Source of the DNA: Sorghum bicolor
Taxonomy: Eukaryota > Streptophyta > Magnoliopsida > Poales > Poaceae
NCBI RefSeq assembly: GCF_000003195.3
Contig: NC_012870.2
Location: 23,676,501-23,740,500 of the forward strand
Direction: 5' to 3'
Length of the DNA stretch: 64,000 bases
Shown: positions 1 to 10,104 of the stretch, in pieces
Position numbering within the stretch: position 1 is the stretch's first letter
Layout of the letters: every line of letters begins with the position of its first letter
Position numbers and translations under genes: made by a program
Notes under the pieces: model-generated
What the model was told of the DNA's origin: nothing
Databases searched by the model: none
Seen by the model: the letters and a program-made list of their open reading frames with translations, nothing else

Positions 1-123
1 CTGAGGTTAGACTTCCATCCCATCTGCTGTACCTTTTTCTTGCATTCCTGTTCATCTGCGATTCATCTTACCGAATATTTTCCTTTTCCTTTTTCTTTGT
101 ATTTTTATCCCCCAAAACACTAG

Positions 124-3032
124 GAGTTGTCCAACAAAATTGTCATCCCTACCGATCAACCACATCTTCAGTGCCTCGGCCCTCTAGGGGATCCAGATCC
201 AACCGACCTCATCAATGCAGAAACCAACAGGATTCCCTTTAGAGCTGAAAACTTTTCTTTAGATCTGTGGAAAGACACCTTTCGTTCTTGGCCCAGCCCT
301 ACTGTAGGGTGGAAAGATTGGTTCTTGAGGGTCAGCAATTCTTATGAAGTTCAATGGGGTGAGAGGAAGCTAGCTCAATGCATTAGGCTATCCATTGCCG
401 ATATGCACAGGAACGAGTCATTGCTGATAGCTGCTCCCTACTTTTGGTCAGACACTCTCAATGCTTTTGTTTTTGGCCACGGCCCTGCTTCTCCTACCCT
501 TGCCGATGTAGCCATGCTTACTGGGCTAGATATATCTTCTGCCGATAGCACCCACTTTTTTGATACTGCCCCCAGTGCCAAAGTGGAGACTCGCGCTATC
601 GGCGGTTGGTCAGGGTACATCCAGAAGTACCGCGGGAGAGGGCCTGTCACCACAAAGGAGCAAACCACCTTTCTGAACATGTGGCTGGACAAGTTTGTAT
701 TCTGTGGTCGATCGGCAGGACCGACTTCTGTTTATCTATCGGCAGCAGAAAGACTGGCTAGCGGCGGCCAATTTCCTCTCGGCCGATATTTGCTCGGCGC
801 TGTTTACCACCTTCTTCATCAGGTAGCCCAGAAACTCCTGCTTGGCCAATCCATCGGCAACTTGGGAGGCCCCTGGTGGTTTATTAATATGTGGCTCAAT
901 CTGCACCTGCATAAGCGCCTTGATTTCAACTTGTTCTCACAGCACTTCCCAAGAGATATAGCCGAGAATCATGTATTGGGTGAAGAGGAATCGGCAACGC
1001 GCGCCCCCTTGAACTTTGGCGAAGCTGTTATAGTCTTACCTGGTTCAGGGAACAATCCGGATCAGATCGGCCGATTCTTCAAGACTCTGTATGAGGGTCT
1101 GGCTAGAGATGAACGACCATGGCTGGCTTATGACGACCCAGACAGCATGCTCCCTCTGACCTTCAATCCATTTGATGAAGCTCTCGACAGGGACAATGAG
1201 GTGATGATGGCAATTGTGACCCCCAGAGCCATACCAGTGAATTTCTTCGGTAGCACGAAAACCTCTCCCCAAACCTACGAATTTTATAATCCATCGGCAT
1301 TAGCTCGCCAGCTAGCTTTCGGCCAGTTGCCGATTGCACTTCCTTATGCCGATGTAATAAAGCCCAGAGAACCCATCGCCAACCTCCTCGAGTGGACTCG
1401 AGTAGCCCAGTTACCACCAAATGCCGATACAGACGTGGATCTGTCAGAATGGGTCCCAGCCGCCTTTATCACTCAGGCATACAAGCTATGGTGGGCAGAA
1501 TGGAAGGAGAATCTATTCTGCAGATCGGCTCTCTCATACCGCGGCATGATCGACCCCGAATACGAAGTCCCCGATGACACTGTAAGTATTTTAAACCGAT
1601 GTCTCATTTTACAATACCATTCCCATCGGTAACTTACCCCTGTATTTCTTTTGCAGATTGACAACACCCCCCCATCGGTTAGCAGGAGTGGCAAGCCGAT
1701 CGACTTATTCCCATCAGGCCCGATCTCCTCAATCGGCCATAAGGCTCCCACTCTGGCTTCCATCGTGCACCGGGGTGTGCGCCTCAAGAAAGTTACCACC
1801 AGGAAAACTCAGACATCACCAACGGTAACTGCCTCCACTCTGGCGCAAGCTTTCAAGGCAATCTGTTAAAACCTTTTTCATTTATGCTGACTATCTTTAT
1901 ATCGGCTATCTGTGTTCATAAACTCCTTTTTGTTGTTGCAGCAAACTGGTGCATCGGCAAAAGCCAAGGTGCCGATGCCCCCCAGTCTAGCCAGCCAAAG
2001 AGGAAGGGCATCCAAGGTGCTAAGGCTGGAACAAAGCGCCAGAAAGTGGCAACTCCTCCTCCTCCTCCGGTGTCTCCAATCCCGGTGGAATCTTCCCCTT
2101 CTTCTCCAGAAGTCCAGACACAGCAAGTACCATCTCCCCAACCAATACAGGAAGCACCACAGATGGAAGAACCCCAGCAGGAAGAACCTCAAACAGAAGG
2201 TACATCAGCTGATGCAGGTGAACAAACAACTGGCCCGGCAGGTCCAGTTATATCATCGGCGGTTTCCCCGATTCAGGCGACTATCGTTTCTCTTCCGGGT
2301 AACATATCTCCACAATACTTCCGCCGATAAACTTATCCTCATTTAGTCTCATAATCCTTCCTGTCTTCTTCCAAGCGATATCGTTCCATCGGCAACTTTT
2401 GCCGATCAACCTGTAGCTCCATCGGCATCTTTGAGTCAAAGGCAAGAAATCGCCTTGAAGCAAGTAAGTCATCCAATTTTCCACCAGTATCGTCTGCCGA
2501 AGTTTTGACCATAAGACTGACTTATTTCATCTACATTTTCAGGAACAAGATTCTCCCAACAGCTTATTCTCCTTCGCCATTGATATCTTCGAAGAAGAAG
2601 GCGAGGAAGCAAGCTCCTCTCGGGCAGTTGGAACCGTATCGGCAGAAACCAGAGCTAAGCTGGAAGAGCTATCGGCCATACTTCATCAAGACACAACTCA
2701 GCTGGTCAATGATTCTGACCCAGCCAAAGCCTTGTTCAAGACTCTTAGAGGCCACATTCCTGCCGATGCTGAAGAAACACTCTTCCATGCTGCACACCTA
2801 GAAAGCCGCCAGCTAAAGTACCAGAGAGCCACTCGACGCCTTGCCGATAGAGCCGCTCAAATCCAGCTTTCTTGAACAAGAACGAAACATCCATGGTCGC
2901 AAAGCGCTGCAGCTGAAAAGGAAGCTGAAGCCGATAGAAGGTTCTGCCGATGATGATGTCAAAGAGATAGAGACGGCCAATCAGATTCGGCTGCGCGCCA
3001 TATCAGCAATCCAAGCGCTGCTGAACATCTGA
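124..3032 (+). pseudogene. Plant mobile domain (aminotransferase-like PMD) gene carried antisense in T1, spliced, partial
   Basis: The main exon, 124-1581, starts just after a pyrimidine-rich stretch ending in TAG, so it looks like an internal exon whose upstream exon is outside the window; no ATG opens it. It encodes 486 residues resembling the plant mobile domain of aminotransferase-like proteins (WKDTFRSWP, GWKDWFLRV, LADVAMLTGLD). Likely introns are 1582-1656 (GTAAGT...TTGCAG), about 1865-1941, about 2299-2375 and 2464-2542 (GTAAGT...TTTCAG). Exon 3 is rich in P, Q and E with a basic patch; the last exon is charged and coiled-coil-like and ends at 3032. A frame break near 2870 and a phase that does not close at intron 3 suggest decay or a different splice choice. 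The family is known both as host genes and as passengers of plant transposons. The function here is unknown. Confidence 0.7.
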
Positions 3033-3177
3033 AGCTTTCATCGGCAACACACCTTTGTTTTTCCACTTTTAGCTTTTAGTCTAGCCGATAAGACTGTTAT
3101 CGGCATTTTTTGAAACATTAAGTCTGCCACTGAACATTTAAATCCAGCCGATAGGAGTGTTATCGGCACTTAAACTT
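3033..3177. other. Short spacer between antisense gene end and pol end of T1
   Basis: This is the gap between two convergent genes. It holds four copies of the GCCGAT/ATCGGC hexamer, including paired copies around 3085-3103 and 3149-3168 that could fold back on each other (CCGATA...TATCGG). It may carry the 3' ends of both transcripts. No coding potential is seen. Confidence 0.5.
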
Positions 3178-6100
3178 TTATGCGTCGACCCATATGCTGG
3201 GGTAGTACTTCTTTAAATATTTGCCATTTAACGCTCTGGGAAATTCAACTCCTTCGAGAGTTTCTAGAATATAGGCATTACCAGGAGCTGGGTGTCTTAT
3301 CCGATAAGGACCTTCCCAATTAGGAGACCACTTCCCAAACTTCGAGCTTTTAGTCCCGACTGGCAAAATCAACTTCCATACCAAATCCCCATCGGTAAAC
3401 TCCTTAGCCTTTACTTTTTTATCATACCATCTAGCAACTCTCTTCTTATTTTCTTCTATACTCATTAAAGCCTTTAACCGATGCCCTGCTAAATCATCTA
3501 ACTCATCGGTCATCAAAGTGGCATAATCATCGGCAGCCAATTGATCTTGAAAAGATAATCGCCTAGATCCAGCCTTAATCTCCCAAGGCAATACTGCATC
3601 ATGTCCATACACCAATTGATAGGGTGACACCTTGGTTGATCCATGACAAGCCATCCGATAAGACCACAGTGCTTCATTTAACAACGTATGCCACCGCCTA
3701 GGATTTTCTTCAATCTTTCGTTTAATAAGCTTGATAATTCCTTTGTTAGACGCTTCGGCCTGCCCGTTGGCTTGAGCATAGTAAGGAGAAGAATTCAACA
3801 CTTTAATTCCCATACCGACTGCGAATTCATCGAACTCCCCCGACGTGAACATGGTGCCCTGATCGGTAGTAATCGTTTGGGGAATCCCAAATCGGTAAAT
3901 AATATGCTCCTTCACAAAATCAATCATATTGGCCGATGTGACTTTCTTCAAAGGAATAGCTTCGACCCACTTAGTGAAATAGTCAGTGGCAACTAGAATG
4001 AACTTATGCCCTTTGCTAGATGGTGGATAAATCTGGCCGATCAGATCGATGGCCCACCCCCGGAACGGCCAAGGTTTTATTATAGGATTCATAGCCGATG
4101 CGGGTGCTCTCTGGATATTACCGAACTTTTGACAACCTTGACATCCCTTGAAATATTTAAAACAATCTTCAAGTATGGTTGGCCAAAAATATCCATTCCT
4201 TCGAATCATCCACTTCATCTTAAAAGCTGACTGATGCGCTCCACACACTCCTTCATGGATTTCCCCCATCAAACTTCTGGCTTCATCATTACCCAAGCAT
4301 CGGAGAAGAATCCCGTCGATAGTTCGATAATACAACTCATTTTCAAGGAGCACATACTTGGTCGCTTGAAATCGAACCCGTCTTTCAACTTTTTTGGATG
4401 GATCTTCTAGATAATCGATAATTTCTTTCCTCCAATCACCGGCACTGACTGCCGATGTCGCATTAATCATTGGCTGATATCCTGAGGCATGCTGGGCTAA
4501 CCGATTAGCGTCTTCATTATGCAATCGGGGAACATGTTCCAATCGGAAGTACTTGAATTCCTTTAACAGTTGCATACTTCTCTCGAAATAGGTTATGAGA
4601 ACCTCACTTCGGCATTCATAGCTTCCGGCCAATTGATTTATAACCAACATAGAATCCCCAAATATTTCAACAGCGTCAGCACGAACTTCTCTTAACAACT
4701 CCAACCCTTTGATCAGAGCTTGATACTCAGCCTGATTATTCGTTGATGTAGCAACAATCGGCAAGGAAAACTCATACTTCCTCCCCTTGGGGGAAACCAA
4801 TATAATGCCGATTCCTGCCCCCCGGTCACAGGTAGATCCATCAAAGAAGAGCGTCCAGGGTGCAATTTCCAAGGCTTCCACTAGACCGCAATGCTGAGTC
4901 ACAAAATCGGCCATGATCTGTCCTTTGACTGCCTTAGCCGATTCGTAACGCAAATCAAACTCCGACAGCGCTAAAATCCATTTACCGATCCTACCACTCA
5001 TAATCGGCATAGATAGCATGTATCGGACCACATCATCTTTGCAAACAACAGCACATTCAGCCGACAACAGGTAATGTCTCAGCTTGATACATGAAAAATA
5101 TAAGCATAAGCACAGTTTCTCAATGGCCGAATACCTGGTTTCAGCATCAATCAACCTCCTACTCAAATAATAAATTACTCTCTCTTTCCCTTCAAATTCT
5201 TGAACTAAAGCTGAACCGATAACCGATCCATCGGTAGATAAATATAATTTGAAGGGTTTCCCTTGTTGAGGTGGAACTAAAACTGGAGGATTTACTAGAT
5301 ACTTTTTGATTTCATCCAGAGCCAATTGCTGTTCTTCTCCCCAAACAAACTCCTGATCGGCTTTCAATTTAAGAAGAGGACTGAAAGCACGAATTCTCCC
5401 AGATAAATTCGATATAAATCTTCTGATAAAATTCACCTTGCCGATCAAGGATTGGAGCTCAGTTTTATTGGTAGGGGCCACTATTTTATTGATGGCATCA
5501 ATAGATCTTCGACTAATTTCAATACCCCTCTGATGTACCATGAAACCAAGAAACTGCCCTGCCGATACGCCAAATGCACACTTGTTGGGATTCATCTTCA
5601 ATCCATGCTTCCTTGTGCACTCCAACACTTTTCGTAAATCGGCAAGATGCTTTGAGAAATCTCCAGACTTAACCACCACATCATCGATATAAATTTCTAC
5701 GAACTTGCCGATGAACTCGTGAAATATAAAATTCATGGCCCTTTGATAAGTAGCACCAGCATTCTTTAACCCAAAAGTCATGACTATCCATTCAAATAAT
5801 CCAACATGACCAGGACACCTGAATGCAGTTTTTGGAATATCTTCCTCTGCCATGAATATTTGATTATAACCCGCATTACCATCCATGAAGCTGATAACCC
5901 GATGGCCAGCCGCAGCATCAACCAGTAGATCGGCGACAGGCATTGGGTATCCATCCATCGGCGTAGCTTTATTGAGATTCCCGAAATCAATGCACACCCG
6001 AAGCTTCCCGTTCTTCTTGTAAACCGGAACAACATTGGAAATCCATTCGGCATACCGACACTGCCGAATAAACTTAGCCTCAATAAGTTTAGTGATTTCG

Positions 6101-6411
6101 GCCTTAATATCAGGTAGAATGTTAGGATTACATCTGCGGGCTGGTTGCTGATGTGGCCGAAATCCGGACTTGATGGGTAACCGATGTTCGACAATTGATC
6201 GGTCTAAACCAGGCATCTCTGTATAATCCCAAGCAAAGCAGTCTTTAAATTCCTTTAACAAACTAATCAGTTGTCGCTTACACTCAGGATCTAATTTAGC
6301 ACTAATAAAAGTAGGTCTAGGCTTATCACCACTACCTACATCTATTTCTACCAAATCATCGGCCGATGTGAACCCCTGGCCTAATTTTCCATCATCGGCG
6401 AATCTATCCAT
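3178..6411 (-). CDS. pol: T1 pol polyprotein: RT, RNase H, archaeal-type RNase H, integrase
   Basis: An uninterrupted 1077-residue frame. The reverse transcriptase has YIDDVVVKS near residue 240 with the [14 protein letters not shown] motif before it. A first RNase H-like region follows at roughly 390-510, then a second RNase H domain from about residue 518 (WTLFFDGSTCDRGAG), as known for Tat elements. The integrase has a zinc finger around 719-760 (H...C..C), then catalytic D (AIDLIG, about 789), D (TTDQGT, about 847) and E (QAEASNKG, about 884). No chromodomain is visible at the C-terminus. The start codon shares its A with the last base of the gag-pro stop (TAATG at 6413-6409). The protein should copy the RNA and integrate the cDNA. 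It needs no repair to be read, so it could be functional. Confidence 0.9.
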   Translation of the reverse strand: MDRFADDGKLGQGFTSADDLVEIDVGSGDKPRPTFISAKLDPECKRQLISLLKEFKDCFAWDYTEMPGLDRSIVEHRLPIKSGFRPHQQPARRCNPNILPDIKAEITKLIEAKFIRQCRYAEWISNVVPVYKKNGKLRVCIDFGNLNKATPMDGYPMPVADLLVDAAAGHRVISFMDGNAGYNQIFMAEEDIPKTAFRCPGHVGLFEWIVMTFGLKNAGATYQRAMNFIFHEFIGKFVEIYIDDVVVKSGDFSKHLADLRKVLECTRKHGLKMNPNKCAFGVSAGQFLGFMVHQRGIEISRRSIDAINKIVAPTNKTELQSLIGKVNFIRRFISNLSGRIRAFSPLLKLKADQEFVWGEEQQLALDEIKKYLVNPPVLVPPQQGKPFKLYLSTDGSVIGSALVQEFEGKERVIYYLSRRLIDAETRYSAIEKLCLCLYFSCIKLRHYLLSAECAVVCKDDVVRYMLSMPIMSGRIGKWILALSEFDLRYESAKAVKGQIMADFVTQHCGLVEALEIAPWTLFFDGSTCDRGAGIGIILVSPKGRKYEFSLPIVATSTNNQAEYQALIKGLELLREVRADAVEIFGDSMLVINQLAGSYECRSEVLITYFERSMQLLKEFKYFRLEHVPRLHNEDANRLAQHASGYQPMINATSAVSAGDWRKEIIDYLEDPSKKVERRVRFQATKYVLLENELYYRTIDGILLRCLGNDEARSLMGEIHEGVCGAHQSAFKMKWMIRRNGYFWPTILEDCFKYFKGCQGCQKFGNIQRAPASAMNPIIKPWPFRGWAIDLIGQIYPPSSKGHKFILVATDYFTKWVEAIPLKKVTSANMIDFVKEHIIYRFGIPQTITTDQGTMFTSGEFDEFAVGMGIKVLNSSPYYAQANGQAEASNKGIIKLIKRKIEENPRRWHTLLNEALWSYRMACHGSTKVSPYQLVYGHDAVLPWEIKAGSRRLSFQDQLAADDYATLMTDELDDLAGHRLKALMSIEENKKRVARWYDKKVKAKEFTDGDLVWKLILPVGTKSSKFGKWSPNWEGPYRIRHPAPGNAYILETLEGVEFPRALNGKYLKKYYPSIWVDA

Positions 6412-9400
6412 TAAAAACCGTCGTCAGAACCGACTGCTTGGATCGGTGGAATCTCATAATCGGCAACTTTGAGAAAATCTTTCTCCCAAACCTCTCCTGA
6501 AATGCACCTAGTCCTTTCATAAGTATCCGCTTCTGCCGATGCGATAACATAAGAAGAATCCCCTGGGACAATCTCAATCTTGTCACCTACCCACTGAACC
6601 AAGCACTGATGCATTGTAGATGGGACACAACAATTGGCATGAATCCAATCTCTCCCCAATAATAAATTGTAGGCACCTTTTCCGCTGATCACGAAAAAGG
6701 TTGTCGGCAAGGTTTTGCTGCCGATGGTCAACTCTGCACATATCGCCCCCTTGACTGGAGACACGTTTCCCTCAAAGTCTTTGAGCATCATATCAGTCTT
6801 GGTCAAATCTTGATCCCCTTTCCCAAGCTTCCGATATACTGCATACGACATAATATTAATAGCAGCTCCACCATCAACTAGGATCTTAGTCATTGGCTGC
6901 CCATCAACCCTTCCTTTGAGGAACAAAGCTTTAAGATGCTGCCTCTCGTCATCGGCTGGTTTCTCAAAGATAGCCGTCATCGGATCCAGAGCCAACTGAG
7001 CTATCTGATCAGAAAATTCCAACTCATCGTCACTAGCTGGTGCAAGAAACTCCATCGGCAACATGAAGACCATGTTGACGCTAGCCGATGGACCTTCCCT
7101 CTTAGTGTCTGACGGCTGCCGACTTCCAGAGTTCTCTCCTTTATTTAGCTCTTCCTGCCTTTCACGTTGCAACCTCCTTTTTTGTGTCTTGGTTAATCCT
7201 TGAGGACACCATGGAGGAAGTGGCCTTTGCCTCACCGTCGGGCGTTGGTTCTCTCTTGACTCCATGCGATGCGTGTTAGCATCCCTGCAAAATATGAATT
7301 CATCGGGAACCCGCGCATCAGCCATCCCCTCTTGCTCCTCTTGGTTCCGGGGAAAATACCGGACACGGCCACTGAGCCGATCGTGAACGCTAAGCCTGCC
7401 CCCCAGCCGATCATGAACTGACGCCCTTCCTCTGATTGGCCCATTAAATCGCCGTTCACCATCATGATAACGCCGATCGGTTCTACCGTACCGATCATAA
7501 CCGTTGCACTCAGGGCAGTCTCTGACAGTAGGAAGCTTGATATTTTCCTCCCAACAATGGATGAAGAATGGACAATTCCAATGATCCCTGTGTCGATTCC
7601 ACTCCTGTCGGCGTCTTTCTTCTTCCCGTCTATAATCTTCCTGCTGGCGCCGATACCGATCTTCCCGTTGTTGCCAATTTCCTCGTGGCCTTCTATGAGT
7701 TATGACGATACCAGACCGAGGAGGCCTTCCTGAGCTAGTTCCTTCCTGGACCAAGCCCTTGTTTCTTGCATCGGCAGTAGTAACTTGATGCTGAGGATCT
7801 ACCGATGCACTCTTCTCAGCTGTCTCCGATGTTAAGACTTTAGCCTTCCCCTTAGCATCCAACATATTTGTCGGGAAAGGATGTTGGTCTATCTTCATCG
7901 GCTTCTGGGCTTTAGAACTGTCAAACTTGATTCTCCCTGACTCTATAGCCGATTGCAGCTGCTGTCTGAAAACTTTGCACTCGTTGGTGTCATGTGAAGT
8001 CGCATTATGCCACTTGCAATATCTCATCCTCTTCAACTCTTCTGCCGACGGGATCACGTGGTTAGGTGACAGTTTGATTTGACCTTCCTGAAGTAGAAAG
8101 TCAAATATTCTATCGGCCTTAGCGGTATCAAAGGCGAACTTCTCTGGTTCCTTCTGCCCAAAAGGACAAGACGTCGGCTTCTTGTTTTTTACCCACTCTG
8201 CCAAACCGATTACTGGTTCTTCATCGGAATCTGAGCTTGTTGCTTCATCAACAAATGAGATTTTCTTATTCCATGCCCTCTTAGGCTCGAAAGGCTTGAT
8301 GTCTTGATCAGATATCCTCTGCACCAAGTGACTTAAACTTTCGAACTCCTGAGAGGCATACTTATCCCTAATATGTGGCAACAAACCCTGGAAAGCCAAA
8401 TCGGCTAGCTGCCGATCATCCAGAACCAGGCTATAGCATTTATTCTTGACCTCTCGTATCCTCTGCACAAATCCTTCAACCGACTCATCATTACGTTGCC
8501 TCAACTTGACCAAGTCGGTGATCTTCTTCTCATGAACCCCCGAGAAGAAGTATCTGTGGAATTGCTTCTCTAGATCGGCCCAAGTAATTACTGAGTTGGG
8601 AGGTAATGATATGAACCAAGTAAAGGCCGATCCAGACAATGATGATGAAAATAGACGAACCCTCAATTCGTCCCTGTTACCAGCCTCTCCACATTGAATA
8701 ATGAACCTGTTGACATGCTCCATGGTTGACGTGTCGTCCTGTCCGGAAAACTTTGTAAAATCCGGTACCTTGTACCGATGTGGAAGCGGGATCAAATCAT
8801 ACGCTGGAGGATACGGTGTCCGATAAGAATAAGTGTTGACTTTGGGTTTTATCCCAAATTGTTCCCTCATTACTTCAGCAATCTTATCGGCCCAATACGC
8901 ATCGGCATCTTGCCGATGAGGCGGCTGCGGATCTGGCATTTGGTGGCGAACCTCCACGTGTCTGTTCAGGACGTGACCTGTATGGAACATCGTATTAGTC
9001 ACCTGTCCTCCAATCTGCGGACTACCAAACTGCTGTCCACCGATTGGCTGTCCTCCGAGTTGCTGTCCAAAATTTATTAGCTGGTTGGGAATTCCCTGAC
9101 CTTGGAACCCGGGATAAACCTGCCCTTGCTGGAACCCTGTAGTCTGATAACCCTGCTGGGGCGATTGTGGAAAGGCTTGCTGTCCAAGCCATCCATTATT
9201 AGCGTTCATCGGCATAGGTGCTGCCGATGATTGGTAATTGGGTACCGTCGTTGAATTGACATACCCCGACTGGGCCATAGACCTCTGTTGCATCAGCATT
9301 GACTCTGCCGATGCGTTGGGCATCTGGAACATTGAATCTTGAGGATTCCCAGTGTAAGGCCGTGCGGTAGTAGTTGTGGTATACCGAGGACTCTGGTTCA

Positions 9401-10058
9401 CCGGCGCATTGGGAGGTGCCGATGTCATAGGAGTTTTGCCCCTCATGTCAGTTATTTGTGATGTTCCCGGCGTCAACTCTGGAGGCATACCATAACCCCA
9501 CCAGTTGGGAGGAAGATTTAACCCTGACATTGCCGATGCCAACATATCTGTTGTCAGTTTATGCTGCCCAACTGAATTTTGTGGGTTGGTTGCCATCGGC
9601 ATAGATAGTGCGCCAGTAGTCCCCAATGTACTTGGAGGGACGGCAGACTGTGCACTTGCATTCGTCAAGGCAGCCGATGGAGCCGTGACCTCTGGTGCCG
9701 TTGGCTGATGATGGGAGGGCCCCACATAATCTGGCAGGATTTGTCCTTCCTTGAAAGTTCTTGCCACGGCGTTGAAAACCGTATTAGACAGTACACCAGC
9801 TTGGTTAATCAACGCTCGATTGATGGCATTGTCAACCATATCTTGAAGCTTGCCAGGATTGGCGTCGAAGGTGACCTGCCGTGGTGCCGGCAGTGCATCT
9901 TTCTGGACCACTTCGCCGCTCCTGTTTATGCTGAAAGACTTCAGGCATTGCTGCTTGAACTCTTCCATGGCTTGGGCAATAGCTTGCTTTTGCTCATCCT
10001 TGAGGTTGGCTTCCGTCACGGGGATGACGTTCTCTTGATCGAGGTCAGAGATCGACAT
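6411..10058 (-). CDS. gag-pro: T1 gag-protease polyprotein
   Basis: I chose the ATG at 10058 (MSISDLDQENV), just downstream of the primer-binding site. The open frame extends further upstream only into the LTR. The 1215-residue product has a long Q/P/M-rich N-terminal third, a retrotransposon gag core around residues 460-580 (TWFISLPP, WADLEKQFHRYF), a knuckle-like CKWHNATSHDTNEC near 680, an R/E-rich stretch around 790-860, and an aspartic protease near 1060 (LVDGGAAINIM, then LLGRDW). The catalytic motif is DGG rather than D-T/S-G, which is common in this lineage. Gag packages the RNA and the protease cuts the polyprotein. No frame breaks are seen, and the stop overlaps the pol start. Confidence 0.88.
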   Translation of the reverse strand: MSISDLDQENVIPVTEANLKDEQKQAIAQAMEEFKQQCLKSFSINRSGEVVQKDALPAPRQVTFDANPGKLQDMVDNAINRALINQAGVLSNTVFNAVARTFKEGQILPDYVGPSHHQPTAPEVTAPSAALTNASAQSAVPPSTLGTTGALSMPMATNPQNSVGQHKLTTDMLASAMSGLNLPPNWWGYGMPPELTPGTSQITDMRGKTPMTSAPPNAPVNQSPRYTTTTTARPYTGNPQDSMFQMPNASAESMLMQQRSMAQSGYVNSTTVPNYQSSAAPMPMNANNGWLGQQAFPQSPQQGYQTTGFQQGQVYPGFQGQGIPNQLINFGQQLGGQPIGGQQFGSPQIGGQVTNTMFHTGHVLNRHVEVRHQMPDPQPPHRQDADAYWADKIAEVMREQFGIKPKVNTYSYRTPYPPAYDLIPLPHRYKVPDFTKFSGQDDTSTMEHVNRFIIQCGEAGNRDELRVRLFSSSLSGSAFTWFISLPPNSVITWADLEKQFHRYFFSGVHEKKITDLVKLRQRNDESVEGFVQRIREVKNKCYSLVLDDRQLADLAFQGLLPHIRDKYASQEFESLSHLVQRISDQDIKPFEPKRAWNKKISFVDEATSSDSDEEPVIGLAEWVKNKKPTSCPFGQKEPEKFAFDTAKADRIFDFLLQEGQIKLSPNHVIPSAEELKRMRYCKWHNATSHDTNECKVFRQQLQSAIESGRIKFDSSKAQKPMKIDQHPFPTNMLDAKGKAKVLTSETAEKSASVDPQHQVTTADARNKGLVQEGTSSGRPPRSGIVITHRRPRGNWQQREDRYRRQQEDYRREEERRRQEWNRHRDHWNCPFFIHCWEENIKLPTVRDCPECNGYDRYGRTDRRYHDGERRFNGPIRGRASVHDRLGGRLSVHDRLSGRVRYFPRNQEEQEGMADARVPDEFIFCRDANTHRMESRENQRPTVRQRPLPPWCPQGLTKTQKRRLQRERQEELNKGENSGSRQPSDTKREGPSASVNMVFMLPMEFLAPASDDELEFSDQIAQLALDPMTAIFEKPADDERQHLKALFLKGRVDGQPMTKILVDGGAAINIMSYAVYRKLGKGDQDLTKTDMMLKDFEGNVSPVKGAICAELTIGSKTLPTTFFVISGKGAYNLLLGRDWIHANCCVPSTMHQCLVQWVGDKIEIVPGDSSYVIASAEADTYERTRCISGEVWEKDFLKVADYEIPPIQAVGSDDGF

Positions 10059-10082
10059 GTTGATCTTGATCTTGAATCTGTC

Positions 10083-10100
10083 CCACTGGGCGTGCCAAAA
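10083..10100 (-). other. T1 primer-binding site
   Basis: On the minus strand, a few bases after the 5' LTR, the sequence TGGCACGCCCAGTGGGAC occupies the expected primer-binding position. I do not assign the tRNA. Confidence 0.6.
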
Positions 10101-10104
10101 GATG

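Noticed and set aside
124..1632. Stand-alone host gene with plant mobile domain
   Set aside because: It is convergent with T1 pol, between pol and the expected 3' LTR, and shares the T1 hexamer density, so it travels with the element.
6409..6420. Canonical -1 slippery heptamer at the T1 gag-pol junction
   Set aside because: The T run has only five bases (GGTTTTTAA), which does not fit the X XXY YYZ pattern in the gag frame; reinitiation at TAATG is the simpler reading.
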